A stretch of 64,000 nucleotides of DNA from Nitriliruptoraceae bacterium (GCA_018401275.1 JAGYKW010000001.1:62001-126000), one strand, 5' to 3'; positions 24,900 to 33,920 are shown, numbered from the stretch's first letter. The notes: a model not told the origin generated them from the letters alone. Translations and numbers: made by a program.

Positions 24900-25016
24900 G
24901 TGGGGTTCAACGCGACGCGGCGTTACCGCGACAGCAAGTGGAACGACATCCTGCTGCTCGTCGCCGCGCTCGTCGTGATCGCGGTCGCGGTCGCCTGGGC
25001 CTCCGGACTGTTCTGA
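24900..25016 (+). CDS. 38-residue single-pass membrane protein
   Basis: A small gene starting at GTG 24900, 10 bp after the DUF2469 stop, with GAGGCGG about 8 bp upstream. It encodes a basic N-terminus (MGFNATRRYRDSKWND) followed by one strongly hydrophobic helix (ILLLVAALVVIAVAVAWASG) and ends LF-stop. Charge distribution predicts an N-in topology. It is below normal gene-calling length limits and I do not recognise a family. The clean ribosome-binding site, tight spacing and membrane-helix composition make a real gene likely; co-expression with DUF2469 is inferred. Confidence 0.65.
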   Translation: MGFNATRRYRDSKWNDILLLVAALVVIAVAVAWASGLF

Positions 25017-25028
25017 CCCGGCCGGCAC

Positions 25029-25056
25029 GGCCACTCGTCCACGGCCACTCGTCCAC
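25029..25056 (+). repeat. 14-bp direct tandem duplication (GGCCACTCGTCCAC x2)
   Basis: Two perfect copies at 25029-25042 and 25043-25056 in the spacer before yraN. It is one of several short junction duplications in the window. Confidence 0.85.
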
Positions 25057-25108
25057 AGGTCGGCGACGCGGCCTTGTGCGCACGGTGCGGGCGTGCGAGC
25101 GTCGAGCC

Positions 25109-25588
25109 ATGCGACCGCCCGCCACCGCCCCCTCCCTCCCGGCCTCCCGCTGCGCACGCACCGTGCGGCTCGACGCCGACGACAGCACCCCGGCGCGGGC
25201 CGCACTCGGACGGGCCGCACTCGGACGAGCAGGGGAGCGGCTCGCGCTCACGCATCTCGTGCAGGTCCACGGGTTGGTCCTGGTCGCGACCACCCTGCGC
25301 GTCGCCGTGGAGGACCTGCGCGGCGAGCTCGACGTCGTGGTGCGCGACCCACGGTCGGGGACCCTCGTCGTGTGCGAGGTGAAGACGCGGACCGGGAGCG
25401 TCGCCGGCGGCGCCCTGGCAGCGTTCGGCCCTCGGCAGCAGGCGCGGATCCGGCGCATGACGGCGGTCCTGCTCGCGAGCGGTCAGCTGCAGGGGCGCCG
25501 TGTCCGCTTCGACCTCATCACGGTCGACGTCGCGTCGCCACAGCCCGGAGCGGACGTCCGTCTCGATCACCTGCCGGACGCCTGGTAG
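25109..25588 (+). CDS. yraN: UPF0102/YraN family endonuclease-like protein
   Basis: A 159-residue protein of the YraN family, which has a restriction-endonuclease-like fold and unknown cellular role. The core is GRAGERLALTHLVQVHG, then RGELDVVVRD (Glu and Asp of the nuclease motif) and VVCEVKTRTG (E-x-K). A GAAF(G/D)-P-Q segment and LITVDV at the end complete it. ATG 25109 gives the expected length; the frame is open further upstream without a good start. An in-frame duplication encodes AALGRAALGRAG near the N-terminus. The gene precedes comM and dprA as in many bacteria. Confidence 0.85.
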   Translation: MRPPATAPSLPASRCARTVRLDADDSTPARAALGRAALGRAGERLALTHLVQVHGLVLVATTLRVAVEDLRGELDVVVRDPRSGTLVVCEVKTRTGSVAGGALAAFGPRQQARIRRMTAVLLASGQLQGRRVRFDLITVDVASPQPGADVRLDHLPDAW

Positions 25589-25669
25589 CCGCCGAGCTCG
25601 CACCGGGCGTCGTCCACAGGGCGGACTTCGCCCATCGACCCGTGGCGGGAGGCTGCTTAGGGTCGCCGC

Positions 25670-27211
25670 ATGGAGCGACACGGACGGACCACCGCGCGGC
25701 TGACGGTCGTGCACACGCTCGCGCTCGTCGGCGTGGAGGCGCGACCGGTCCGGCTCGAGTGCGCCGTGTCCGGGGGGCTGCCGGGCCTCCGGCTCGTCGG
25801 CCTGCCCGACGCGGCCGTGCGTGAGGCGGGCGAGCGGGTCCGCGCCGCCCTGCAGCGCTCCGGTTTCCACTGGCCACCGCTGCGCATCGTCGTCAACCTC
25901 GCTCCCGCCGACCTGCCCAAGGTCGGCACCGGTTTCGACCTGCCGCTCGCGCTCGGGGTGCTCGCTGCCAGCGGCCAGGTCGATGCACGCGGGCTGCGCG
26001 ACCTCCACGTCCACGGGGAGGTCGGGCTCGACGGGACGCTGCGGGGTGTCCCCGGGGTGCTCGCCGTCGCCCTCGGTGCCGCGCGGCTGGGCGCGACCCG
26101 TGTGCTCGTGCCCGAGGACGGCTCGGCCGTCCTCTCCGCCGTCACCGCGGCCGTCGATGGCCTCGAGGTCTGGCCGGCCCGCGACCTCGCCGAGGCCGTG
26201 GCACTCGTCGGTCGGACTGCGACACCGCGCCCGCTCGCGGCCCTCGCGACGCGGCCCGATCCGTCCGTCGCGGCCGGCGATCTCGCGGACGTCCGTGGCC
26301 AGCCCGTCGCGCGGCGAGCGATCGAGGTCGCTGCGGCCGGCGGGCATCACGTGCTGCTCGTCGGGCCACCCGGCTGCGGGAAGTCCATGCTCGCCCATCG
26401 GCTCGCCACCGTGCTGCCCGACCTCGACCGGGACGAGCAGCTCGAGGTCGCGACCGTGCACGGCATCGCGGGCGGGCCGCACGCGATCCCCGCGCCCCGT
26501 CCACCGGTACGCGCACCACAGGCCGGCATCACGGCCGCAGCGCTCGTGGGTGGTGGTGCGGGCGCCGGACGTCCCGGTGAGCTCAGCCTCGCGCATCGCG
26601 GCGTGCTCGTCCTCGACGAGCTGCTCGAGACCCCTCGGCCGGTCCTCGATGCGTTGCGCCAACCGCTCGAGGAGGGTCGCGTCGTGATCGACCGCGCACG
26701 CGTGCGTGTCGCGCTGCCTGCACGCGTGCAGCTCGTCGCCACCACGAACCCGTGCCCGTGCGGGATGCTCGGCCATCCCCGTCGGCCCTGCACCTGCCGT
26801 CCCGACCGTGTCCAGCGCTACCGGAGCCGGCTGTCCGGGCCGCTGTTCGACCGCATCGACGTGCACGTCGCGATGCGGCCCGTCCCGCGCGAGCGGCTCA
26901 CCGGGCCGAGCGACGGCGAGGACAGCGCGACGGTCGCGACCCGCGTCGTGCGCGCACGTCGCCATGCGCACGCGCGCCAGGGTGCGACGCTCAACCGTGA
27001 CGTCGCGTGGGAGGTCGTGCACGCGACCGCGGACAGGGCCGCCCGCCACCTGCTCGCCGACGGGCTCGATGCGTTGGGCGCATCGGCCCGGGCGCACGAC
27101 CGCTGCCTGCGGGTCGCACGGACCATCGCCGACCTCGCGCAGGCGCAGACGGTCAGCGAGGAGCACGTCGCTGAGGCGATGGCCCTCCGGCTCGTCGAGC
27201 TGCCCTCATGA
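25670..27211 (+). CDS. comM: YifB/ComM-family Mg-chelatase-like AAA+ ATPase
   Basis: A 513-residue AAA+ protein related to ComM, a helicase that promotes branch migration during natural transformation. The N-terminal ChlI-type domain (SGGLPGLRLVGLPDAAVREA) is followed by Walker A VGPPGCGKS near residue 232 and the GELSLAHRGVLVLDEL Walker B/sensor region. A cysteine cluster (NPCPCG, then CTC) is typical of the family. It overlaps dprA by four bases (ATGA), so DNA uptake or recombination is the likely common theme. Confidence 0.93.
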   Translation: MERHGRTTARLTVVHTLALVGVEARPVRLECAVSGGLPGLRLVGLPDAAVREAGERVRAALQRSGFHWPPLRIVVNLAPADLPKVGTGFDLPLALGVLAASGQVDARGLRDLHVHGEVGLDGTLRGVPGVLAVALGAARLGATRVLVPEDGSAVLSAVTAAVDGLEVWPARDLAEAVALVGRTATPRPLAALATRPDPSVAAGDLADVRGQPVARRAIEVAAAGGHHVLLVGPPGCGKSMLAHRLATVLPDLDRDEQLEVATVHGIAGGPHAIPAPRPPVRAPQAGITAAALVGGGAGAGRPGELSLAHRGVLVLDELLETPRPVLDALRQPLEEGRVVIDRARVRVALPARVQLVATTNPCPCGMLGHPRRPCTCRPDRVQRYRSRLSGPLFDRIDVHVAMRPVPRERLTGPSDGEDSATVATRVVRARRHAHARQGATLNRDVAWEVVHATADRAARHLLADGLDALGASARAHDRCLRVARTIADLAQAQTVSEEHVAEAMALRLVELPS

Positions 27212-28441
27212 CGCGGCTCGCTGAGGTGGTGCGCGCCGCGGGCGCGATCAGTGCGCCCGGGACCGACCCGGTCGCGCTCGCCAGCGTCCTCACCTGGTCG
27301 TGCGGACCGCGGCGCAGCCTCGACGTGCTGCGCCGGCGCGTGCGTGACGACGTGCACCGCGAGCATCGACCGGAGTCCGCCGGAGCGGTGGCGCGCGCGC
27401 TCGCTGACGCGGTCCGCTCCGACGGTCGGCTCGACGGCATGTACGTGGAGGTCGCGCTGCGCATCGTCGGCATCTGGGCCTCTCTGGGAGTGCGCGTCAC
27501 GCTCGTCGGCGACGCCGCCTACCCGCCGGTGCTGATGCAGGGCTGGCCCGAGCTCGACGCGCCGGTGCTGCTCGCATGGCGCGGTGAGCCGCCGGCCGCG
27601 GTCGGTCCGGGCGTGGCGATCGTGGGAGCACGCAACGCCACTGCCTACGGGACGTCCGTCGCGGAGCTGCTCGCCTCGGCCGTCGCTCGAGCGGGCGGGC
27701 GCGTCGTCTCGGGCGGTGCGGTCGGCATCGATGCGGCCGCGCACGCCGCGACGTTCGGGCTGCCGGGCGGCACGACGGTCGTGCTCGGCTGCGGGCACGC
27801 CGTGCGCTACCCGGTGCCGCATGCGCGCGCCGGAGGCCTGTTCGACCGCGTGCTCGACGACGGTGGGACGCTCGTCAGCGAGCTGCTCCCCGAGGTCACC
27901 GCGCATCCCGGCGTGATCCGCGCGCGCAACCGCATCGTCGCGGGTCTCGCGACCGTCACCGTCGTCGTCGAGGGCGGCAGCCGATCTGGAGCGCTGCTGA
28001 CCGCGAGTGCCGCGGCCGAGCGTGGCCGTGAGGTGCTCGCGGTCCCCGGCGACATCCTCGCGCCCGGGTCCGCTGCACCGCTGCGGCTGCTCGGGGAGGG
28101 AGCGCGCGCCTGCACCGGCCCGGACGACGTGCTCGACCTGCTGCCCGGCGTCGTCCGACGACCGCGCGGCGCGGGTGACCGTTCCCCGGTCGGCTCGCTC
28201 GGCCGGCTCCGCCGGTGGGGGCGGGGAGGGTGTGCTGCCCGCCCCGGTCCGACGGGCGCTCGAACGCGCCGGCCCGCGGGGGCTCGCGGTCGAGGAGCTC
28301 GCAGCAGTGCATCCCGGCGGCGCGGGCGCGCTGCTCGCCGCGCTGACACGGGCCCGGGTCGCACGCGAGGTCGAGGACGTGATCGGTGGGGTCCGGCTGC
28401 GCTCGACCCGTCCATCGGTCCCCCGTCCATCGGTCCGTTGA
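27208..28441 (+). CDS. dprA: DNA-processing protein DprA, interrupted by an apparent frameshift near 28160-28235
   Basis: DprA loads RecA onto incoming single-stranded DNA in transformation. The Rossmann core is intact in the first frame: VAIVGARNATAYG, SGGAVGIDAAAH, RARNRIVAGLA and VEGGSRSGALLTA. After DDVLDLLPGVV the first frame becomes arginine-rich non-family sequence. The C-terminal winged helix (VRRALERAGPRGLAVEELA, LLAALTRARVAREVED) continues in the +1 frame to a stop at 28441, 31 bp before xerC. Reading the first frame on to 28539 would overlap xerC by 67 bp. The shift zone includes G-runs at 28217-28226, so a sequencing indel, mutation or programmed shift are all possible. Confidence 0.8.
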
Positions 28442-28472
28442 CCCGGAGCGGTCAGCACGCGACGCTGCACGC

Positions 28473-29465
28473 ATGGCCACACTCCGCACCGCCGCACCTG
28501 ACGCCGAGACCGGTGACGCCGTCGCCACCGACGGGCTGAGCGCGACGTGGCGGAGCGCGATCGCCGAGCTGGTGCGCCACACCCGCTCGGAGCGCGGTCG
28601 TCGCCCCCACACCGTCGACGCGTACCGCCGTGATGCGACCGACGTCGCGCGAGCGCTCAGCGCCGTCGGCCTCGACGACCCGCGCGCCGTCGGACGCGAC
28701 GAGCTGCGCGGCTACCTCGCCGACCTCGCCGACGCGGGCGCGGCACGCGCGACCATCGCTCGACGGACCTCGACGCTGCGGACCTGGTTCGCACTGCTCG
28801 AGCGCCGCGGTCACGTCGCCACGGACCCGGCCGCACTGCTCGTCAGTCCGAAGCAGGGCCGTCACCTGCCGCGCGTGCTCCGCGTCGACCAGGTCGAGGC
28901 GATGATCGATGCCGCGGACGTGAGCACGCCGACGGGCGAGCGCGACCGGGCCCTCATCGAGCTGCTGTACGCGTCGGGAGCCCGTGTCGAGGAGGCCTGC
29001 ACGCTCACGCTCGATCGGCTCGACCTGGCCCAGTCGCAGGTCCGCCTCGAGGGCAAAGGTGGCAAGGACCGCATCGTCCCGATCGGTGGCGCGGCCGTGC
29101 GTGTGCTGCGCAGCTACCTCGACGTCGCGCGTCCGACGCTGCTCGCAGGAGCACGCGCGACGTCGGTGGCGCCGACCGACGGCATCGTGCTGCGCGGGGA
29201 TCGCGGCGGGCCGCTGGGGACACGCGACGCGCGCACCATCATCGGGCGGCTCGCGGACACCGCTGGTGTGGGTCACGTGACTCCTCACACGTTGCGCCAC
29301 TCGTTCGCGACCCACCTGCTCGAGGGCGGGGCGGACCTGCGCGTCGTGCAGGAGCTGCTCGGTCACGCCTCGCTCGCGACGACCCAGCGCTACACGCATC
29401 TCTCCCGCGGACGTCTCCGTGAGGTGCACGCGCTCGCACATCCACGCGCCCGCAACGCCCGCTGA
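28473..29465 (+). CDS. xerC: Tyrosine recombinase XerC-like
   Basis: Site-specific recombinase of 330 residues, probably acting with a partner at dif to resolve chromosome dimers. The N-terminal SAM-like DNA-binding domain covers about residues 25-110. In the catalytic domain the first Arg is in ASGARVEE near residue 171, then HTLRHSFATHLLE (His and Arg) near 271, LLGHASLATTQ, and the nucleophile Tyr in RYTHLS near 306. ATG 28473 avoids overlap with the real dprA end. XerC versus XerD cannot be settled from this window; the position between dprA and rpsB is the usual actinobacterial xerC site. Confidence 0.9.
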   Translation: MATLRTAAPDAETGDAVATDGLSATWRSAIAELVRHTRSERGRRPHTVDAYRRDATDVARALSAVGLDDPRAVGRDELRGYLADLADAGAARATIARRTSTLRTWFALLERRGHVATDPAALLVSPKQGRHLPRVLRVDQVEAMIDAADVSTPTGERDRALIELLYASGARVEEACTLTLDRLDLAQSQVRLEGKGGKDRIVPIGGAAVRVLRSYLDVARPTLLAGARATSVAPTDGIVLRGDRGGPLGTRDARTIIGRLADTAGVGHVTPHTLRHSFATHLLEGGADLRVVQELLGHASLATTQRYTHLSRGRLREVHALAHPRARNAR

Positions 29466-29569
29466 CGGCGACGCGGGACGCTGGGCGCGGGATGCTCGGC
29501 GCTCACCGCGCCGCCGTGCGGTTCTCCACAGGCCGCGGATCGGGACTTCCGACGGCATCGCAGGGCTCG

Positions 29570-29575
29570 TAGCGT
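29570..29575 (+). promoter_or_regulatory. Candidate -10 element (TAGCGT) for the M23-lipase gene
   Basis: TAGCGT lies 63 bp before ATG 29639 in a 173-bp spacer. It is part of the recurrent hexamer set. Confidence 0.3.
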
Positions 29576-29638
29576 CGACCGCATCGGAGCCCGGACACCC
29601 ACCGCGGGCTCCCCGTCCGGGGCGCGGAGGGAGAGCGC

Positions 29639-31396
29639 ATGCCCCGGATCGACAGGACCGCTCACGCCCGAGGTCGCGCCCTAGCTCGCGCCCGGTCACG
29701 CGCCCGAGGTCGCGCCCGAGTTCGTGCGGGCGGTCGCGCGGGCCGGGTGGACGGGCGGCTCGTCGGACTCGTGGCGTCCGTCACGCTGCTCACCGCCGCT
29801 GCTCCCGTCGCCTCCGCCGCGGCCTCGGCCCCCGCACCCGCCGCTCACGCTCCAGCGCCCGCCGCTCCGGTCTTCGCTGGGGCGACGGTCACGGCGGTGC
29901 GCAGTGCGGTGCAGCTCGCCATCACGCTGCGCGAGCTCGCGGAGGAGCTGCGTCCCATCAGCTACCGGCTCCCTGTCGACGCGCCGGTCGTGCGCCCCTT
30001 CGAGCCGCATGACCCGTACGGGCCGGGCCACCGCGGCGTCGATCTGGATGCGCGCGCGGGCATGCCGGTGCGCGCCGCCGAGCGGGGGCGCGTCGGGCAT
30101 GCCGGTCAGGTCGCCGGCGTCGTGTGGGTCTCGGTCGACCACGAGGACGGCATCCGGACCAGCTACGGCCCGCTGACCGCGTTGCACGTCGCAGCCGGTG
30201 ACGACGTCGCGCGCGGTGATGTCCTGGGGCTCGTCGCGCCGAGCCACCACGGGGACCCCGACATCGACCGCGGGCTGCATCTCGGTGCACGACGCGACGG
30301 CGGCTACCTCGACCCGATGCGGCTGCCCGGGATCGTGACACCTCGGCCGACGCTCGTGGGCGACGGCGGCTGGTGGGGGGCAGGCCACGCGGTCACCCCC
30401 TACGACCCGTGGGCCGGCGGTCGGGCCGGGGGAGTGCTCACGACCCCGAGCCCGACCGCGGTATCCGCGGGCTACGCGGTGCCTCCCAACCCGAACCACC
30501 TGATGCTCGTCGCAGGCCTGTCGAGCACCAGCGGTGTCGAGCTGATCGACCCCGCGCATCTCGGGATCGACGTCGAGGGCGTGACCCGCTTCTCCTACGC
30601 CGGGGTGGGTCTTCCCTACGGCGTCGAGGACACCTGGCAGGGAGTCGAGGCTGCAGCGCTCCGGCTGCAGCAGCAGTTGCGCGAGCAGGCGCGGCACCAG
30701 CCGGGGCGGGCGGTCGACCTCGTCGGTCATTCGCTCGGCGGCGTCATCATCGCGCACTACCTCCTGCACCTGCACGACCCGTGGGACATCACGCTGCCGC
30801 CGATCGGGAACATCGTCACGATCGCTTCACCGCTCGACGGCTCCGACCTCGCCCGGGCCGGTGTCGCCCTCGTCGACGCACCGGGCGCCGGTCCTGTCCT
30901 GCGCGGCGCATGGGAGGCTGCGGGATCCGTCCCGGGCATCGTCGGTGACAGTGCGCGCTCGCTCACGCCGGACGCGCCGTCGCTGCGTGACGTCGCGACC
31001 GCATCGCAGATGTTGCGCGAGCTCTCGCGTGCATGGGACGATGCGAACCTGCAGGCCGGCGTCGGACCGCTCGCAGCGGGTACCCGGGTGCTCAACATCG
31101 TGGCCTCGCTCGACGCGCTCGTCGGTGCGGACCGTGCGGCGCTCGACGACGCCGAGCGCAGGGTGCTGCCCGGGACGCACGAGAGCGTGCTCGCGACCGA
31201 GGCGGTCCGCGAGATCGTCTGGCGCTTCCTCGCCGGCCGCGAGGTCGTCCAGAGCCCGGGTCTGCTCGCGACCCATGCGGGCGGCTGGTACGGGACGGGA
31301 CTGACGCTCGTCAGCGCGTTCGCGGGCGACCTCGATGCGGTCCATGATCTTCCGCTGCCGCTCGTCCCATGGATCGGGTCCACACGGGGCTGGTGA
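29639..31396 (+). CDS. Secreted fusion of a degenerate M23 (LytM-like) domain and an alpha/beta hydrolase
   Basis: A 585-residue exported protein. After a long arginine-rich n-region, a hydrophobic signal (LVGLVASVTLLTAAAPVASA, residues 41-60) and a Pro/Ala linker, residues 112-230 form an M23/LytM domain: GHRGVDLDA keeps zinc ligands His131 and Asp135. The HxH motif is RGLHLGARR, keeping only the second His (214); the catalytic first His is Gly. Homologues beside rpsB in actinobacteria often show such degeneration. Residues 285-570 are a lipase-like alpha/beta hydrolase with nucleophile elbow GHSLGG (Ser365). That second domain is unusual at this locus. GTG at about 29750 is an alternative start nearer the signal. 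Confidence 0.8.
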   Translation: MPRIDRTAHARGRALARARSRARGRARVRAGGRAGRVDGRLVGLVASVTLLTAAAPVASAAASAPAPAAHAPAPAAPVFAGATVTAVRSAVQLAITLRELAEELRPISYRLPVDAPVVRPFEPHDPYGPGHRGVDLDARAGMPVRAAERGRVGHAGQVAGVVWVSVDHEDGIRTSYGPLTALHVAAGDDVARGDVLGLVAPSHHGDPDIDRGLHLGARRDGGYLDPMRLPGIVTPRPTLVGDGGWWGAGHAVTPYDPWAGGRAGGVLTTPSPTAVSAGYAVPPNPNHLMLVAGLSSTSGVELIDPAHLGIDVEGVTRFSYAGVGLPYGVEDTWQGVEAAALRLQQQLREQARHQPGRAVDLVGHSLGGVIIAHYLLHLHDPWDITLPPIGNIVTIASPLDGSDLARAGVALVDAPGAGPVLRGAWEAAGSVPGIVGDSARSLTPDAPSLRDVATASQMLRELSRAWDDANLQAGVGPLAAGTRVLNIVASLDALVGADRAALDDAERRVLPGTHESVLATEAVREIVWRFLAGREVVQSPGLLATHAGGWYGTGLTLVSAFAGDLDAVHDLPLPLVPWIGSTRGW

Positions 31397-31413
31397 TGCG
31401 CCACCGCCAGCAG

Positions 31414-31419
31414 TAGCGT
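31414..31419 (+). promoter_or_regulatory. Candidate -10 element (TAGCGT)
   Basis: TAGCGT lies 28 bp before ATG 31448 in a 51-bp spacer. It is part of the recurrent hexamer set. Confidence 0.3.
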
Positions 31420-31447
31420 CGGGGTCGTTCCCAACGGAGGCCCATCC

Positions 31448-32056
31448 ATGGTCGGACGCTCGTTCGCCGGCACGCTCCTCGTCGTCATCGGCATCGTGCT
31501 GCTGCTGATCGAACTGACCGGCGTCGGTGGGGTGGCGGTGGTGCTGCTCGGAGGCCTCGCGTTCCTCGCGACCTTCATCGCGACGCGCAGCTACGGCTTC
31601 CTCGTGCCCGGTGGCATCCTCACCGGGTTCGGTGCTGCCCTCGTCGCGCAGGACCTCGGTCTGGTCGACGACATCGGACTGTTCGGTCTCGGCGGTGGCT
31701 TCCTCCTGATCCCGGCACTGCAGCTGGCGACCCGGACGCCGCGCGACGGCGGCTGGTGGTGGCCGCTGATCCCGGGCGGGATCCTCGTGCTGCTGGGCGT
31801 GATCGAGCACCTGCAGGGGGAGACGGCAGGCCTCATCCTCCCGGCCGTCCTGATCATCGTGGGACTCGCGTTCCTGCTCAGTGCGAGCCGGCGGGAGCAG
31901 ACCCCGCCGGACGGGTCCGATGACGCTTCCGGCGACCTTCCGAGCGGCTCGGCAGCAACGCCCGCGCCGTCGCCGGCGCCACCGTCCGGACCCTGGCCCG
32001 CACCGTCGAGTGCGGAGGACCCATCCGGCGATCCGGGGAGCGGCGCGGCGCGCTAG
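31448..32056 (+). CDS. Multi-pass membrane protein of unknown function
   Basis: A 202-residue protein. Residues 1-145 consist of about six short hydrophobic segments separated by tight turns (GTLLVVIGIVLLLIEL, VAVVLLGGLAFLATF, LVPGGILTGFGAALV, LIPGGILVLLGVIEH, LILPAVLIIVGLAFLL). This resembles the LiaF/LiaI-like transmembrane domains of stress-sensing proteins. The remaining 55 residues are a Ser/Pro/Ala-rich cytoplasmic or external tail. GGAGG precedes ATG 31448. I do not recognise a specific function. The stop TAG is itself the start of a TAGCAT hexamer. Confidence 0.75.
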   Translation: MVGRSFAGTLLVVIGIVLLLIELTGVGGVAVVLLGGLAFLATFIATRSYGFLVPGGILTGFGAALVAQDLGLVDDIGLFGLGGGFLLIPALQLATRTPRDGGWWWPLIPGGILVLLGVIEHLQGETAGLILPAVLIIVGLAFLLSASRREQTPPDGSDDASGDLPSGSAATPAPSPAPPSGPWPAPSSAEDPSGDPGSGAAR

Positions 32057-32059
32057 CAT
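32054..32059 (+). promoter_or_regulatory. Candidate -10 element (TAGCAT) for the rpsB operon
   Basis: TAGCAT overlaps the stop of the preceding gene. Together with the structured leader downstream it would give a leader of about 205 nt before rpsB. No -35 is assigned. Confidence 0.3.
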
Positions 32060-32159
32060 CCCCCTGTCCGGCTCCGACCGGTCACCGCTCCACGGAACGT
32101 CACCACTGAACGTCCCCCCTGAACATCCCCGAGGAATCCATCACGCACGCCCGCTGACG

Positions 32160-32220
32160 GGCGACCCCGGTGCCCCGCGAGAGCGGGGTGGGTCGCCAGG
32201 CACGGACCGCAGCGCGGTCC
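32160..32220 (+). promoter_or_regulatory. Two-hairpin structured leader upstream of rpsB
   Basis: First element: outer stem GGCGACCC (32160-32167) with GGGTCGCC (32190-32197). It encloses an asymmetric internal loop and an inner stem CCCCGC (32173-32178) with GCGGGG (32183-32188) capped by GAGA. Second element: a perfect hairpin GGACCGC (32204-32210) / GCGGTCC (32214-32220) with loop AGC. They lie 50-110 bp before the rpsB ATG. This fits an S2 autoregulatory leader; the role is inferred from position. Confidence 0.5.
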
Positions 32221-32270
32221 CGCCGAACGGATGACGCGGGCGGAGGCCCAACCGAACCGGAGGAACACCC

Positions 32271-33215
32271 ATGGCCGTCGTCACCATGCGCCAGCTGCTC
32301 GAGGCAGGCGTCCACTTCGGACACCAGACCCGCCGCTGGAACCCCAAGATGCGCCGCTTCATCTACGGCGAGCGCAACGGGATCTACGTCATCGATCTGC
32401 GCCAGACCGTCGGGCTGATCGAGCAGGCGTACACGTTCACCCGCGACCTCGTCGCGCGTGGCGGGACCGTCCTGTTCGTCGGCACGAAGAAGCAGGCCGC
32501 CGAGACCATCCGGTACCAGGCCGAGCGCGTCGGCATGCCGTACGTCACCGAGCGCTGGATGGGCGGGATGCTCACCAACTTCGAGACCATGCGTTCGCGC
32601 ATCAACCGCCTCCGCGAGCTCGAGGCCATGCAGTCCTCCGGCACCTACGAGCTCCTCCCGAAGAAGGAGGTCCTGCAGCTCGAGCGCGAGCGCGAGAAGC
32701 TGCAGATCAACCTCGGCGGCATCCGTGACATGGCCAAGGTCCCCAACGCCGTGTGGATCGTGGACACCGTCATCGAGGAGATCGCCGTCAAGGAGGCCAA
32801 CCGCCTCAACATCCCGGTGGTCGGCATCCTCGACACCAACTGCGACCCTGACGTCGTGCAGTACCCGATCCCGGGCAACGACGACGCGATCCGCTCATCG
32901 ACGCTGCTGACTCGCATCATCGCGGACGCCTGCGCCGACGGCCTGATGCTGCGTGCCTCGCGCACCGCGGACGACGAGCTGCGTGTCCAGGCCGAGGCCG
33001 CCTCGGCGACCGGTGCGGATGCTGACGCGAGCGAGCCGAAGGCCGCATGGGAGCTCGAGCTCGAGCGCCAGAAGGCTGCCGAGCAGGCCTCGCGCGCTGC
33101 CGCGGCCGATCTCGCCGCGCACGCGGTGCCGGAGCTCGCTGCTGACCTCGTCGACGACGAGCCGGTCGCCGCACCCGAGCCCGACGCTGCTGACGACGAC
33201 ACCACAGAGGCCTGA
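32271..33215 (+). CDS. rpsB: 30S ribosomal protein S2
   Basis: Small-subunit protein required for S1 and initiation function. The conserved core ([51 protein letters not shown]) is complete. The 314-residue length reflects a C-terminal Ala/Glu/Asp-rich extension from about residue 235. GGAGG precedes ATG 32271. It heads the rpsB-tsf-pyrH-frr-cdsA-rlmN-rseP run. Confidence 0.97.
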   Translation: MAVVTMRQLLEAGVHFGHQTRRWNPKMRRFIYGERNGIYVIDLRQTVGLIEQAYTFTRDLVARGGTVLFVGTKKQAAETIRYQAERVGMPYVTERWMGGMLTNFETMRSRINRLRELEAMQSSGTYELLPKKEVLQLEREREKLQINLGGIRDMAKVPNAVWIVDTVIEEIAVKEANRLNIPVVGILDTNCDPDVVQYPIPGNDDAIRSSTLLTRIIADACADGLMLRASRTADDELRVQAEAASATGADADASEPKAAWELELERQKAAEQASRAAAADLAAHAVPELAADLVDDEPVAAPEPDAADDDTTEA

Positions 33216-33256
33216 GCCGAGCGCTCGCCTCACGTACACCGAAGGGGAACACGACG

Positions 33257-33868
33257 ATGGGCATCTCCGCCGAGGACGTCAAGCAGCTCCGGGAGCTGAC
33301 CAACGCACCGATGATGGCGTGCAAGACCGCGCTGGTCGATGCTGACGGGGACATGGAGAAGGCCGCGGAGCTGGTGCGCGAGCGCACCGGCGCCAAGATG
33401 GACGCGCGCGTCGCGGACCGCACCGCCTCCGAGGGGATGGTCACGTCCTACCTCCACCAGCCGAGCCCCGGTTCGCCGGCCCGTGTCGGTGTGCTGCTCC
33501 AGCTGTCGAGCGAGACGGACTTCGTCGCGAAGAGCGAGCCGTTCCTCGCGCTCGCCAAGCAGCTCTGCATGCACATCGCGGCCTCGAAGCCGTTGTTCGT
33601 GCACGTGGACGACGTCGACGGCGCGATGCTCGACAAGGAGCGCGAGTTCGTCCGCAAGGAGGCCGTCGAGCAGGGCAAGCCGGCCGAGATGATCGAACGC
33701 ATCGTCGAGGGCAAGGTCAAGAAGGTGCTCTCCGACTGGGTGCTGCTCGACCAGCCGTTCGTCATCGACCCCGACCGCACCGTCGCGCAGGCGATCAGTG
33801 ACGTGCAGGCCGTCCTCGGCGAGAAGATCGGCGTCGCCCGGTTCGCCCGCTACGAGGTCGGCAACTGA
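33257..33868 (+). CDS. tsf: Elongation factor Ts (short form)
   Basis: Nucleotide-exchange factor for EF-Tu. The N-terminal UBA-like domain is typical ([20 protein letters not shown]), and the conserved [13 protein letters not shown] follows. At 203 residues it is the short type known from Thermus; common actinobacterial EF-Ts proteins are about 270 residues. The C-terminal subdomain is therefore reduced, but the gene looks intact. AAGGGGAA precedes ATG 33257. Confidence 0.96.
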   Translation: MGISAEDVKQLRELTNAPMMACKTALVDADGDMEKAAELVRERTGAKMDARVADRTASEGMVTSYLHQPSPGSPARVGVLLQLSSETDFVAKSEPFLALAKQLCMHIAASKPLFVHVDDVDGAMLDKEREFVRKEAVEQGKPAEMIERIVEGKVKKVLSDWVLLDQPFVIDPDRTVAQAISDVQAVLGEKIGVARFARYEVGN

Positions 33869-33882
33869 CCGAGGCGCACGAG

Positions 33883-33906
33883 CGACCCCACGAGCGATCC
33901 CACGAG
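33883..33906 (+). repeat. 12-bp tandem duplication (CGACCCCACGAG / CGATCCCACGAG)
   Basis: Two copies differing by one base lie in the tsf-pyrH spacer, just after the tsf stop. The pyrH ribosome-binding site follows immediately. Confidence 0.8.
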
Positions 33907-33920
33907 TAAGGAGCCCTGCG

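Noticed and set aside
28442-28539. Extension of dprA in its first frame to 28539
   Set aside because: The extra sequence is Arg/Pro/Gly noise and overlaps xerC; the winged-helix domain is in the +1 frame.
27208-29465. comM-dprA-xerC as a mobile element
   Set aside because: This is a conserved chromosomal order; no flanking repeats, att sites or composition shift are seen.
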